Shown in pieces: positions 49,901 to 57,587 of a stretch of DNA of 64,000 nucleotides. Location of the stretch: assembly GCF_012271765.1 (NCBI RefSeq), contig NZ_VRKO01000010.1, positions 814,884-878,883 of the forward strand, written 5' to 3'. The first letter of the stretch is position 1; every line of letters begins with the position of its first letter. The notes under the pieces are model-generated. The model did not search any database and was not told the DNA's origin. It saw only the letters and a list, made by a program, of their open reading frames with translations. The translations under genes were made by a program, and so were the position numbers. This DNA is from Erwinia rhapontici. Lineage in GTDB: Bacteria; Pseudomonadota; Gammaproteobacteria; Enterobacterales; Enterobacteriaceae.

Positions 49901-50861
49901 CAAGCTGGCCGAAGGCAAAGATCTCTCTGCGCTGAAACTCCAGCTCAAAGGTAAGGTTCAGGAAACGCTGTCTAAAGTGGCCGATGACGGACTGGAACAG
50001 AATGGGCTGCATATCTGGAGCTTTGGCGATCTGCCGGACCATTTCGAGCAGAAGCGCGGCAATTACAGTGTGAAAGCCTGGCCTGCGCTGGTGGATGAGA
50101 AAGACAGCGTGGCGATCCGCCTGTTTGACTCTCAGCATGAACAGCAAAAAGCGATGTGGCGCGGGCAGCGGCGTTTACTGCTGCTGAATATTCCCTCACC
50201 GATTAAGTATCTGCACGAAAAATTACCGAATAAAGCCAAGCTGGGGCTGTATTTTAACCCTTACGGTAAGGTGCTGGATTTAATTGATGACTGTATTGCC
50301 TGTGGGGTCGATAAACTGATCGCTGAGTCGGGTGGCCCAAGCTGGCAGGAACAGGGATACGCGAAGTTGCATGATAAAGTGCGTGCTGAACTGAACGACA
50401 CAGTAGTAGCCATCGCCAAAAAGGTCGAGCAGATCCTGACCTCGGTATTCAATATCAATAAACGTCTGAAAGGGCGCGTCGATATCACGATGGCGCTGGC
50501 GCTGTCGGATATCAAAGCGCAAATGAGTGGCCTGGTGTATCGCGGCTTCGTGACGGGCAACGGCTGGAAGCGCCTGGCTGATACCTTACGTTATTTACAG
50601 GCGATTGAACGCCGTATGGAAAAGCTGGCGGTTGATCCGCACAGCGATCGTGCGCGTATGCTTAAAGTCGAATCCGTTCAGCAGGCGTGGACACAGTGGT
50701 TCAACAAGCTGCCGCCGGAACGTAAAGATGATGAGGAAGTGCAGGATATCCGCTGGATGATTGAAGAGCTGCGTGTCAGCTTCTTTGCTCAACAGTTAGG
50801 GACGCCTTTCCCTATCTCGGAAAAACGTATCCTACAGGCGATGGAGCAAGTGACGTTGTAA
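46962..50861 (+). CDS. hrpA: ATP-dependent RNA helicase HrpA
   Basis: DEAH-box 3'-5' RNA helicase, 1299 aa (E. coli 1300), involved in mRNA processing and in rescuing stalled or collided ribosomes. Seen: Walker A VVIVAGETGSGKTTQLPK, IIIDEAHERSL, SAT motif ITSATIDPQRF and QRKGRCGRVSEG, then winged-helix, ratchet, OB-fold and a long C-terminal DUF3418 region. I chose ATG 46962 (MSDTPQSALTPLYSRLDSLMLRD); the frame is open from 46872. Confidence 0.97.
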   Translation: MSDTPQSALTPLYSRLDSLMLRDRQRLQRRLQGAKKIKNPTALNALIEELSGDIAASELRVSARLAARPTIRYPENLPVSQKKQDIADAIRDHQVVIVAGETGSGKTTQLPKICMELGRGIRGLIGHTQPRRLAARTVADRIAAELETSLGGCVGYKVRFNDQVGDTTQVKLMTDGILLAEIQQDRLLMQYDTIIIDEAHERSLNIDFLLGYLRELLPKRPDLKVIITSATIDPQRFSRHFHNAPVIEVSGRTYPVEVRYRPVVEDADDTDRDQLQAIFDAVDELGRESRGDILIFMSGEREIRDTADALMKRDLPHTEVLPLYARLSNAEQNRVFQSHVGRRIVLATNVAETSLTVPGIKYVIDPGTARISRYSFRTKVQRLPIEPISQASANQRKGRCGRVSEGICIRLYDENDFLSRPAFTDPEILRTNLASVILQMTALGLGDIAAFPFVEAPDQRNIQDGVRLLEELGAITLNESQHYQLTTSGRALAQLPVDPRLAKMVLEAQKYGCVREVMIITAALSIQDPRERPAEKKQASDEKHQRFADKDSDFIAFVNLWNYVQEQQKALSSSHFRRQCKTDYLNYLRVREWQDIYTQLRQVVRELGLPVNSAPAEIREIHTALLTGLLSHIGQKDADKQEFTGARNARFAIFPGSGLFKKPPKWTMVAELVETSRLWGRIAARIEPEWIEPVAQHLLKRSYSEPHWEKGQGAVMANEKVTLYGLAIVAARKVNYGQIDPVLSRELFIRHALVEGDWQTRHAFFKANLKLRTEVEELEHKSRRRDILVDDETLFDFYDQRISHEVVSARHFDSWWRTVSREEPDRLNFAREMLIKQGAENVSKLDYPNFWHQGNLKLRLSYQFEPGADADGVTVYVPLPLLNQVEEKGFEWQIPGVRRELVIALIKSLPKPLRRNFVPAPNYAEAFLGRATPLELPLLESLEREFRRMSGVTLDREAWQWEQVPDHLKITFRIIDENNHKLAEGKDLSALKLQLKGKVQETLSKVADDGLEQNGLHIWSFGDLPDHFEQKRGNYSVKAWPALVDEKDSVAIRLFDSQHEQQKAMWRGQRRLLLLNIPSPIKYLHEKLPNKAKLGLYFNPYGKVLDLIDDCIACGVDKLIAESGGPSWQEQGYAKLHDKVRAELNDTVVAIAKKVEQILTSVFNINKRLKGRVDITMALALSDIKAQMSGLVYRGFVTGNGWKRLADTLRYLQAIERRMEKLAVDPHSDRARMLKVESVQQAWTQWFNKLPPERKDDEEVQDIRWMIEELRVSFFAQQLGTPFPISEKRILQAMEQVTL

Positions 50862-50881
50862 CGAGGTGTTGAGTAATCATT

Positions 50882-50911
50882 ACCCTGCCAGCCGGTTCAT
50901 GCTGGCAGGGA
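50882..50911. terminator. Hairpin between hrpA and amiD
   Basis: CCCTGCCAGC (50883-50892) and GCTGGCAGGG (50901-50910) form a perfect 10-bp stem with an 8-base loop between convergent genes. No long U-run is present. Confidence 0.7.
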
Positions 50912-50916
50912 CAACG

Positions 50917-51807
50917 TTATAAATCGGTATTACTCTCCTGCTGGGAAGCGATACGTTGCGTATCGCCGCGATATTTTTCCACCAGCGCAGCGGCAATGGC
51001 CTCGGTTTCTGCATCGGCGATGCCGCTGTAATCAGACGGACGAAAGTGCATCTGAAACACCGCAATGACCTGTCGGGTAGTGGTATCCATGACGCCCGTT
51101 TGCGGGATTGAATAACCATAACGGGCCAGATAAGCCTGAATTTTAACGGGTGAACCGGTATCACTGGGTGCACGGCCCGCCAGAAACTGCTGTACGGTGC
51201 TGCTGTCCGGCCAGGCACCGATACCTTCATCGGCTAACTGTTTCCACGGAAAGAGTGGGCCAGGATCAACTTTTCGTGTGGGGGCCACATCGCTGTGACC
51301 GAGCACGTTATCCGGCGTAATATCATAGCGTTTGATGATATCGCTGGCGAGGCGGGCAAGCAGTTTGATTTGCCTGGCATCCCACGCATACCATTCCCGC
51401 TCCATTAAATTCTGTTCATAGCCCAGATTCACATTTTCGACGCCAATAGAGCTGTCATTCAGGTTCGTGCGACCATTCCAGGCGCTGACACCGGCATGCC
51501 ATGCGCGCTTATCTTCGGCAACCAATTGATAAACCGTATTTTTGCTCAGTAACGGGTTGTTGGAAGAGGGCACGAGATAATGTGCACTGACATTACCCCG
51601 GGTGAGCAGACGCATTGAGTCAGTATCATTGGCGGCGGTGTAATGCAGGATCAGAAATCGCACACGCTCATTCTGGCTTTGGGAAGGGTGTTGTATGTTA
51701 ACCAGATAACCCGTCCGTTGGAGCGGATTACCTGATTGCGGAAGACTTTGGTTTTTGGTGCAGCCTGCGATGAAGAAAATCAGGCTCATCAACGCTATTT
51801 TTTTCAT
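50917..51807 (-). CDS. amiD: N-acetylmuramoyl-L-alanine amidase AmiD
   Basis: Outer-membrane zinc amidase lipoprotein that cleaves MurNAc-L-Ala bonds, including anhydro-muropeptides, in peptidoglycan turnover. It is 296 aa, longer than the E. coli 276. Seen: lipobox IAGC (Cys about residue 16), zinc residues in LILHYTAAND and VLGHSDVAPTRKVDPG, the catalytic Glu region SIGVENVNLGYE, and a C-terminal peptidoglycan-binding domain (GVMDTTTRQVIAVFQMHFRPSDYSGIADAETEAI). In E. coli amiD lies elsewhere, so its place beside hrpA is a rearrangement. Confidence 0.94.
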   Translation of the reverse strand: MKKIALMSLIFFIAGCTKNQSLPQSGNPLQRTGYLVNIQHPSQSQNERVRFLILHYTAANDTDSMRLLTRGNVSAHYLVPSSNNPLLSKNTVYQLVAEDKRAWHAGVSAWNGRTNLNDSSIGVENVNLGYEQNLMEREWYAWDARQIKLLARLASDIIKRYDITPDNVLGHSDVAPTRKVDPGPLFPWKQLADEGIGAWPDSSTVQQFLAGRAPSDTGSPVKIQAYLARYGYSIPQTGVMDTTTRQVIAVFQMHFRPSDYSGIADAETEAIAAALVEKYRGDTQRIASQQESNTDL

Positions 51808-51928
51808 ACCTCATCCTTGAACACTGAAAAGTCAGTGACATTATCGACGAGGGACTTAAATAGAAATATCCACTAAATAGCGATAAAAACGGCGATGCTA
51901 TGCCAGCGCATTTTTTACCGTGTCATCC

Positions 51929-52735
51929 TTATTGTGCCAGTGCTTCCAGGCTGTCACGAAATGCGGTCACAGCAATGGCCCGGTTATCCGCCAGATAACG
52001 ATCTTTGGGCGCCGGGGCCGAACTCTGCACCGCGATCAGCTGCCAGTTGCCATCAACCTTTAACAATAACGGTGAACCGCTGTCACCCGGTAACGTATCA
52101 CACTGATGTGACAGCACATTTCTTTGCGCCCAACCGGTGATCAGACAGTCGTTGTGAGAGTAGAGCGTATCGAGATGGTCTTCCGGATAACCCGCCTGTG
52201 TGACGCGGCGACCTGTCATTTTTAACGCGGCAGTGAGATCTTTGCGCGACCCGGAAAACAATGGAATAGGGACAATCCCGGAAGGGGGATTACGCAGAAT
52301 AATCAAGCCAAAATCATAAGGCGCAGCGGAAGCCGGGACAATCCAGCCATCACCATCAGCCTTCAGTTTTTTCCCCAGGGCCGGATCAACACGCGCTTCA
52401 ATATCGTGGATCTCATAACGCCAGCTGCCGTTATCACTGGAGATAAAACGCAGGGCAACGGCTTTGTCGGGTTTTCCCGGTGGGGCAAGCAGGCAGTGTC
52501 CGGCGGTCAGCGCAAGATGAGGAGCAATCAGCGTCGCGCTGCACAGGTTGCCGCTTTCAGTTTCCAGCTGGCCAATGGCTTCCCAGGGTACAGAAGCTGT
52601 CTCGCTGACGGGCTGGCGGTCATCTTTACCAAAAAACAGTGTTTGCGTGTCAGCGTCGCTCCGCTCGGGATCTTCGGCATGGGTGTAACAGGACACGGTA
52701 AGGAAACCTATCAATAACACAGCGGTCAGACGCAT
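51929..52735 (-). CDS. ydgD: Trypsin-like serine protease YdgD
   Basis: Exported S1-family protease, 268 aa (E. coli YdgD 273 aa). It has a signal peptide ([20 protein letters not shown]) and an intact triad: His in [12 protein letters not shown], Asp in YDFGLIIL and Ser in [11 protein letters not shown]. Cys pairs are placed as in S1 proteases. It follows asr and ydgU as in E. coli and may share acid induction. The signal includes a Cys, but TVSC is a poor lipobox, so it is more likely periplasmic than lipidated. Confidence 0.93.
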   Translation of the reverse strand: MRLTAVLLIGFLTVSCYTHAEDPERSDADTQTLFFGKDDRQPVSETASVPWEAIGQLETESGNLCSATLIAPHLALTAGHCLLAPPGKPDKAVALRFISSDNGSWRYEIHDIEARVDPALGKKLKADGDGWIVPASAAPYDFGLIILRNPPSGIVPIPLFSGSRKDLTAALKMTGRRVTQAGYPEDHLDTLYSHNDCLITGWAQRNVLSHQCDTLPGDSGSPLLLKVDGNWQLIAVQSSAPAPKDRYLADNRAIAVTAFRDSLEALAQ

Positions 52736-52854
52736 ATTTTTCTCAGGCTGGAAAAACGTTGATATCAGTGATTATGCTAGTGCAGTAACTATAGACGGAT
52801 AGTGCTGGAAAAGGGAGATTAATTTGGAATATCAGCACGCTACAGCAACCCTGA

Positions 52855-52938
52855 TTACAGGTAAAAGCTGGCGGCTACCAGGCCACATAAGATCATCACA
52901 GCCAGAATGATTTCGAATAAATAGCGACGAACCATCAT
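52855..52938 (-). CDS. ydgU: Small membrane protein YdgU
   Basis: A 27-residue protein reading MMVRRYLFEIILAVMILCGL then VAASFYL: a basic start, then one membrane helix. The MVRRY-F-IIL...CGL...FYL pattern, length and position between asr and ydgD match E. coli YdgU as I recall it. AAGGAG lies 6-7 bases before the first ATG; a second ATG follows at once. The asr terminator ends only about 17 bases upstream, so expression probably depends on read-through from asr. Confidence 0.82.
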   Translation of the reverse strand: MMVRRYLFEIILAVMILCGLVAASFYL

Positions 52939-52952
52939 CCGAAACTCCTTAA

Positions 52953-52980
52953 AGAAACACCCGGTAGAACCGGGTGTTTG
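52953..52980 (-). terminator. Terminator between asr and ydgU
   Basis: AAACACCCGG (52955-52964) and CCGGGTGTTT (52970-52979) with a 5-base loop; on the minus strand it is followed by CTTT, partly merged with the stem's own Ts. It probably limits read-through from the strongly expressed asr into ydgU. Confidence 0.82.
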
Positions 52981-53024
52981 AGTGAACTAATGTACGTGAG
53001 GTATAACACCCCGGCCGTCAGTCA

Positions 53025-53546
53025 TTACGCTTTAGGAGCGGCTTTCTTCACTGCTTTGTGGTGTTTTTTAGCAGCCTGGGCTTTCTGAGCAGCAGGTTTG
53101 GTTGCTGCTTTATGGTGCTTTTTAGCAGCCTGAGCTTTCTGAGCTACAGGTTTGGTTGCTGCTTTGTGGTGTTTTTTAGCAGCCTGGGCTTTCTGAGCTA
53201 CAGGTTTGGTTGCTGCTTTGTGGTGTTTTTTAGCAGCCTGAGCTTTCTGAGCTACAGGTTTTTTAGCCGCTTTGTGGTGCTTTTTAGCCGCCTGAGCTTT
53301 CTGTGCAGCTGCTTTTTTCGCTTTGTGGTGCTTTTTAGCGGCCTGGGCTTTCTGCACAGCCGCTTTCTTGTGTTTTTTCACATGCTTAACAGACGCTTTC
53401 ACTGGTGCTGGAGCAGCGGTGGTGTTGGTAGCAGCAGCCACAGTCGGTGCAGCGGTGGTAGCTGGAGCAGCCGTTGTTTCAGCCGCGAAAGCAACAGAAG
53501 ACAGACCCATTGTAGCAGCGACAACCAGAGCAAATAATTTTTTCAT
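53025..53546 (-). CDS. asr: Acid shock protein Asr (repeat-expanded)
   Basis: Exported, very basic acid-shock protein. It is 173 aa against 102 in E. coli. A signal peptide ([21 protein letters not shown]) is followed by an Ala/Thr/Pro-rich spacer (about 22-50), a Lys/His patch, and six copies of a [12 protein letters not shown] unit from residue 65 on. It is nearly all Ala, Lys, His and Gln, expected to buffer or chaperone in the periplasm at low pH. A GAGGG ribosome site precedes it. Upstream lie a -10 (TATAGT, 53612-53607) and an RstA box. E. coli asr is induced by acid through PhoBR and RstAB. Confidence 0.95.
   Translation of the reverse strand: MKKLFALVVAATMGLSSVAFAAETTAAPATTAAPTVAAATNTTAAPAPVKASVKHVKKHKKAAVQKAQAAKKHHKAKKAAAQKAQAAKKHHKAAKKPVAQKAQAAKKHHKAATKPVAQKAQAAKKHHKAATKPVAQKAQAAKKHHKAATKPAAQKAQAAKKHHKAVKKAAPKA
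53028..53354 (-). repeat. Six in-frame copies of a 54-bp coding repeat in asr
   Basis: The [12 protein letters not shown] core begins at residues 65, 82, 100, 118, 136 and 154, giving periods of 17, 18, 18, 18 and 18 codons. Copies three to five are almost identical in DNA, differing at a few wobble positions, which suggests recent copy-number change by slippage or unequal recombination. Confidence 0.92.
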
Positions 53547-53654
53547 TGCAAAACCCTCAAGGTGTTTTTAGTTCAGGTGTCAGCCCACTCTGGGGCCGGT
53601 GAAAAGACTATAAGGGAATCAGTGAGGGCTTTCCGTGAGTGATTGGTATCGGCG

Positions 53655-53668
53655 TGTAACCGATTGTA
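53655..53668 (-). promoter_or_regulatory. RstA box upstream of asr
   Basis: Minus-strand TACAATCGGTTACA matches the RstA consensus TACATNTNGTTACA at 10 of 12 defined positions. It lies about 43 bases upstream of the TATAGT -10 (53612-53607), as an activator site should. rstA itself is 3 kb away in this window. Confidence 0.75.
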
Positions 53669-53692
53669 CAAGAGGGGCGATACGCAGAAAAA

Positions 53693-53863
53693 GGTCGAGG
53701 CATGCCTCGACCAGGGGTAGAAACGCGCAGGGGTCAGGCATGCCTCGACCAGGGGCAGAAACGCGCAGGGGTCAGGCATGCCTCGACCAGGGGTAGAAAC
53801 GTGTAGGGGTCAGGCATGCCTCGGCCAGGGGCAGGAACGTGTAGGGGTCAGGCACGCCTGACC
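53693..53863. repeat. 38-bp tandem repeat with internal palindrome
   Basis: Four full units start at 53693 (39 bp), 53732, 53770 and 53808 (38 bp each), plus a partial unit from 53846. Each begins with a palindrome; in unit 1 it is a perfect 20-bp one (GGTCGAGGCATGCCTCGACC). The rest reads AGGGGYAGRAACGYGYAGG with few differences. It fills the gap between the M32 peptidase stop and the asr upstream region. There are no unique spacers, so this is not CRISPR. Confidence 0.93.
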
Positions 53864-53873
53864 CACAGGCAGG

Positions 53874-55358
53874 TTACTTCAAATAACGGCTTTCCAGGTG
53901 CTGGCGGAAATAGTGCGGATTCAGATCTTCCCCAGTGGCATTTTCAATCAACTGGCGGGTGCTGAAACGGCTGCCATGCTGCCAGATATTCTGCTGTAAC
54001 CAGTCAAACACCGGTTGGAGGTCACCCTGACGGATCTGTTCATCAACCTGCGGGATCGCCCGCTTCACGGCCTGGAACAACTGTGCAGCATACATCGCGC
54101 CCAGTGTATACGTTGGGAAGTAACCGAATGCACCGTCCGTCCAGTGAATATCCTGCATACAACCGTCACGGTAATTGCCACGCGTATCCAGGCCCAGCCA
54201 GGCCAGCATTTTCTCGTCCCACAGCGCCGGGATATCCTCGACTTCAATCTCGCCGCTAATGAGTGCACGTTCAATTTCATAGCGCAGAATAATGTGTGCC
54301 GGATAGCTGACCTCATCGGCATCCACGCGGATCAACCCAGGCTTCACACGCTGGTTCAGAGCAATAAAGTTCGCTTCATTGAGTTCCGGGCGGTCGCCCA
54401 GCAGCAACTGTACCTGCGGGCGGATCAGGCTGAGGAATTCAGGGCTGCGGCCGAGCTGCTTTTCAAAGAACAGGCTTTGCGATTCGTGAATGGCGGTTGA
54501 TCGCGCCAGCGCCACGGGTTGATTGGCCCACTGCTTAGGCAGATTTTGCTCGTAGCGCGCGTGCCCGGTTTCATGGATAACTCCCATCATGGCGCTGATA
54601 AACTCGGCTTCGTTATAGCGCGTGGTGATACGGACATCCTCGGGTACGCCACCACAGAAGGGATGCGCACTGATATCAAGGCGCCCGGCGTTAAAATCAA
54701 AACCCAACTGTTGCATAATCGCCAGGCCCAGCTGTTGCTGTGATGCCTGGGGGAAAGGCCCTTCAGGGCGATCGACAATTTCGCCAGCCTGCTGTTCAAC
54801 GATCTGCTGTAACAGATTCGGCAGCCACTGCTTCAGGTCACCAAAGGTTTTATCCAGTTTGGCGCTGGTCATACCGGGTTCGAACACATCCAGCAGGGCA
54901 TCGTAACGCGATTTTCCACTGGCCTGAGCGCGGATTTCAGCCTCCTCACGGCTCAGCTTTACTACTTCTTTCAGATTGGCGGAAAACCCGGTCCAGTCAT
55001 TGGCCGGACGCTGCTGGCGCCAGGCATGTTCACAGCGCGATCCCACAATAGACTTGGCTTCTACCAATGAAGCCGGCAGCAACGAGGCCTGCTGCCAGGC
55101 GCGCTGCATTTCAGCCAGGTTGGCCTGTGCCACATCATCCAGATCTTCCTGCTGTGCCTGTTGCAGCCAGACACCCACCTCTTTCGCGGTGAGGATTTCA
55201 TGGCGCAGGACGCTCAGCTCCGCCAGCGCTTCACCGCGCGCGCGGCTGCCGCCCGCGGGCATCATGGTCATCATATCCCAGCCTGCAATGGCCGACAGAT
55301 GGCCGAAGCGGGAAAGGCGCTGGAAGGTACGTGTCAGGTGAGCATAGGAAGAAGACAT
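53874..55358 (-). CDS. M32-family metallocarboxypeptidase (Taq type)
   Basis: Zinc carboxypeptidase of family M32, 494 aa, cytosolic. The catalytic HEXXH is visible as GVIHETGHARYEQ (about residue 265), with the conserved GTRD-like DVRITTRY upstream and the Glu zinc ligand in IHESQSLFFEKQ. It removes C-terminal residues from peptides. It begins only 19 bases after the rstB stop with AAGGAAATCT as ribosome site, so it is probably cotranscribed with rstAB. E. coli K-12 has tus here instead. Confidence 0.93.
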   Translation of the reverse strand: MSSSYAHLTRTFQRLSRFGHLSAIAGWDMMTMMPAGGSRARGEALAELSVLRHEILTAKEVGVWLQQAQQEDLDDVAQANLAEMQRAWQQASLLPASLVEAKSIVGSRCEHAWRQQRPANDWTGFSANLKEVVKLSREEAEIRAQASGKSRYDALLDVFEPGMTSAKLDKTFGDLKQWLPNLLQQIVEQQAGEIVDRPEGPFPQASQQQLGLAIMQQLGFDFNAGRLDISAHPFCGGVPEDVRITTRYNEAEFISAMMGVIHETGHARYEQNLPKQWANQPVALARSTAIHESQSLFFEKQLGRSPEFLSLIRPQVQLLLGDRPELNEANFIALNQRVKPGLIRVDADEVSYPAHIILRYEIERALISGEIEVEDIPALWDEKMLAWLGLDTRGNYRDGCMQDIHWTDGAFGYFPTYTLGAMYAAQLFQAVKRAIPQVDEQIRQGDLQPVFDWLQQNIWQHGSRFSTRQLIENATGEDLNPHYFRQHLESRYLK

Positions 55359-55377
55359 AGATTTCCTTATTGAGAGT

Positions 55378-56667
55378 TTAAGAGTGCAGAGTGGGGGTCA
55401 CTGGCCAGCAAAAACGCACGCTGGCGCCCCCAAGCGGACTGCTGTCGATGATGACATAGCCGCCAAAAGCCTGGGCGATCGAGTGGACAATGGCCAGGCC
55501 AAGTCCACAGCCTCCGGTCGCGCGGTCGCGGCTGGGATCAAGGCGTACAAAGGGTTCAAAGACCCGCTGACGTTCGTCCAGTGGGATCCCCGGACCGTCA
55601 TCCTCAACCTGCAAGAACGCCATATCGCCATCAAACCACAGGCCGACCCGCAGACGTTGATCGGCATAACGCAGGGCATTATTCACCAGATTATCGAGCA
55701 CGCGCTCCATCAGACGGGTATCGGCAACGCCAATATTCTCGCGCTGCGGCGTATCCAGGGCAATATCAAACGCCGGCTTCACCGAACGGATATCGTCCAG
55801 TCGTTCATGCAGCCACTGGGCCAGATCGAGCGTTTGCAAATTCAGGTTAACCTGCGGACGGTCCAGACGGGCATACGTCAACAGCTCCTCGATCAGTGAC
55901 TCCAGCTGGCCGATATCGCGATTAAGCGCCGCAGACTCGGCTTCCGTCAGGTTATCACTCATTTCCAGGCGGTAACGCAGGCGAACCAGCGGGGTGCGTA
56001 ATTCATGCGCGATGCCGTCAATCAGCTGTTTCTTACTGGTGACCAGCGTGTTGATATTATCGGCCATCTGGTTAAATGCCACGCCAAGGCGCAGCAGGCT
56101 GGAGGTGCTGTCGAAATGAATACGTTCCTCAAGGTGCCCCTGACCAAAGCGTTGCGCGGCATTCTCCAGCTTTAACATGTCCTGCCAGTGCGGTCGCATC
56201 CAGATAAACACGGGCAACGCCAGTGAAATACCGATAAACGCCAGCAGCGCGATATCCAGAATGCGCATCTCATGCAGGTAAAACAGGTAGGGAATGGGGC
56301 CGACGGCCAGCACATAGTGGCTGCGCGGAATATGCTGTAAGAAGGTGTATTCATCGTCCAGCGCCACGATCTCACCCGAACGCAGGCGGCGCAGCGTCCC
56401 GGGGTCTAGCTGGTATTTGCTCATTGGCTCAATATGCAGCTTAAATGACAAATTGAGGTCGAGGTTGTCGATGGTTTTATTCCAGTCGCGCGGGGGGATC
56501 TCCCTCAGCTCACTGCGCATCAGGTACAGCGAACTTTTCATCAGATCGTCCATCGACTGACGCCCGGCGCGCTCGGCGGTAAATTTGTACACCAGCCCAA
56601 CCAGCATTGCCATCACCAGGAAACAGACAAACAGCAGCAGGTAAAACTGAATAAACAGTTTTTTCAT
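55378..56667 (-). CDS. rstB: Sensor histidine kinase RstB
   Basis: Inner-membrane two-component sensor, 429 aa (E. coli 433). Seen: a first membrane helix (FYLLLFVCFLVMAMLVGLVY), a periplasmic domain of about 100 residues, a second helix (ILDIALLAFIGISLALPVFIW), HAMP, the phospho-His in IDGIAHELRTPLVRLRY, N box NALRYA, and G boxes DDGPGIP and GCGLGLAIV. The ATG overlaps rstA by 4 bases. In E. coli the rstAB operon is PhoP-controlled; I found no convincing PhoP box. Confidence 0.96.
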   Translation of the reverse strand: MKKLFIQFYLLLFVCFLVMAMLVGLVYKFTAERAGRQSMDDLMKSSLYLMRSELREIPPRDWNKTIDNLDLNLSFKLHIEPMSKYQLDPGTLRRLRSGEIVALDDEYTFLQHIPRSHYVLAVGPIPYLFYLHEMRILDIALLAFIGISLALPVFIWMRPHWQDMLKLENAAQRFGQGHLEERIHFDSTSSLLRLGVAFNQMADNINTLVTSKKQLIDGIAHELRTPLVRLRYRLEMSDNLTEAESAALNRDIGQLESLIEELLTYARLDRPQVNLNLQTLDLAQWLHERLDDIRSVKPAFDIALDTPQRENIGVADTRLMERVLDNLVNNALRYADQRLRVGLWFDGDMAFLQVEDDGPGIPLDERQRVFEPFVRLDPSRDRATGGCGLGLAIVHSIAQAFGGYVIIDSSPLGGASVRFCWPVTPTLHS

Positions 56668-57392
56668 TGTGCATCCCAGGCGTGCGGCGCAAACAGATAG
56701 CCTTTATTACGGATGGTTTTAATCCGGTAAGGCTCGGTGGCGCTGTCCAGCAGCTTCTTACGCAGGCGAGAAATCGCTACATCAATGCTGCGGTCCATAC
56801 CGTCATAACTGACGCCGCGCAGCGTTTTTAGCAGCGCATCACGATTAAGAATGGTGCCTGCATGGGTTGCCAGCTCCCAGAGCAGATCGAAATCGGCGGT
56901 GGAGAGGGCGACAATCTCATCGGAAAGCGTGACCTGACGGTTAATCGGATCGATGCTTAAGGTGCCAAACCGCAGGGCTTTCTGACCCGCAATCCCAGGG
57001 GCTATCTCTTCATGCTGGCTATTGATCCCTGCCTGGCGCAGATGCAGCCGCAGACGTGCAAGGAGAACCGCAGGCGGCGTGGTCTTGAGAATATAGTCGT
57101 TTGCCCCCATCTCCAGCGACAGAATATGATTCATATCGCTGTCCAGCGACGTCAGCAGCACGATAGGGCCTGACCAGCTGTGACGCGTACGCAAATCGCG
57201 GCACAGCGTCATGCCATCTTTGCCTGGCAGCATAATGTCCAGCATCACCAGGTCAGGATTCGCGGCAGCAATAGTCTCTTCCGCGCGATCGCCACGGCTT
57301 TCTACAATAACGTCAATGTCATGCCGGCCCAGATAGGCAGCAATCAGTTCACCAACATCTTTATCATCTTCGACAAATACAATTTTGTTCAT
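56664..57392 (-). CDS. rstA: Response regulator RstA
   Basis: OmpR/PhoB-type regulator, 242 aa (E. coli 239). The receiver domain shows the acidic pair in VFVEDDKDVG, the phospho-Asp in LVMLDIMLPGKDGM and the Lys in YILKTTP. The C-terminal winged helix has LLWELATHAGTILNRDALLKTLRG and RSIDVAISRLRKKL. Known targets include asr, whose RstA box is present in this window. It is the first gene of rstA-rstB-M32. Confidence 0.97.
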   Translation of the reverse strand: MNKIVFVEDDKDVGELIAAYLGRHDIDVIVESRGDRAEETIAAANPDLVMLDIMLPGKDGMTLCRDLRTRHSWSGPIVLLTSLDSDMNHILSLEMGANDYILKTTPPAVLLARLRLHLRQAGINSQHEEIAPGIAGQKALRFGTLSIDPINRQVTLSDEIVALSTADFDLLWELATHAGTILNRDALLKTLRGVSYDGMDRSIDVAISRLRKKLLDSATEPYRIKTIRNKGYLFAPHAWDAQ

Positions 57393-57587
57393 AGGGCCGG
57401 GTATCAGGCTATTGGAAACCGTAGCTTATCCTTTCCTGGTCGCAACGACCATTAATCAGCGCTAAATGTTAGGGGGAATGTAGTACAAACTCAGTCGAAT
57501 ATGTCATTATATCCCGCGCCTGAAAGGGTGTGCGGTGTCGAGCCCGGTCAGGGCTGTTCTTGCGTCGAAATGGATAAGGGGATAAGA

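Noticed and set aside
53058-53537. Long open frame (159 codons) antisense to asr
   Set aside because: It mirrors the asr repeats, encodes a Phe/Ser/Cys-rich low-complexity product, and has no ribosome site; it is a by-product of the repeat composition.
53693-53863. Possible CRISPR array
   Set aside because: Units are contiguous with no unique spacers, there are no cas genes, and each unit is itself palindromic plus conserved tail.
57393-57500. PhoP box upstream of rstA
   Set aside because: The best candidate half-sites (CATTTA-N5-GATTAA) each have two mismatches and no -10 at the right distance, so it is not supported despite PhoP control of rstAB in E. coli.
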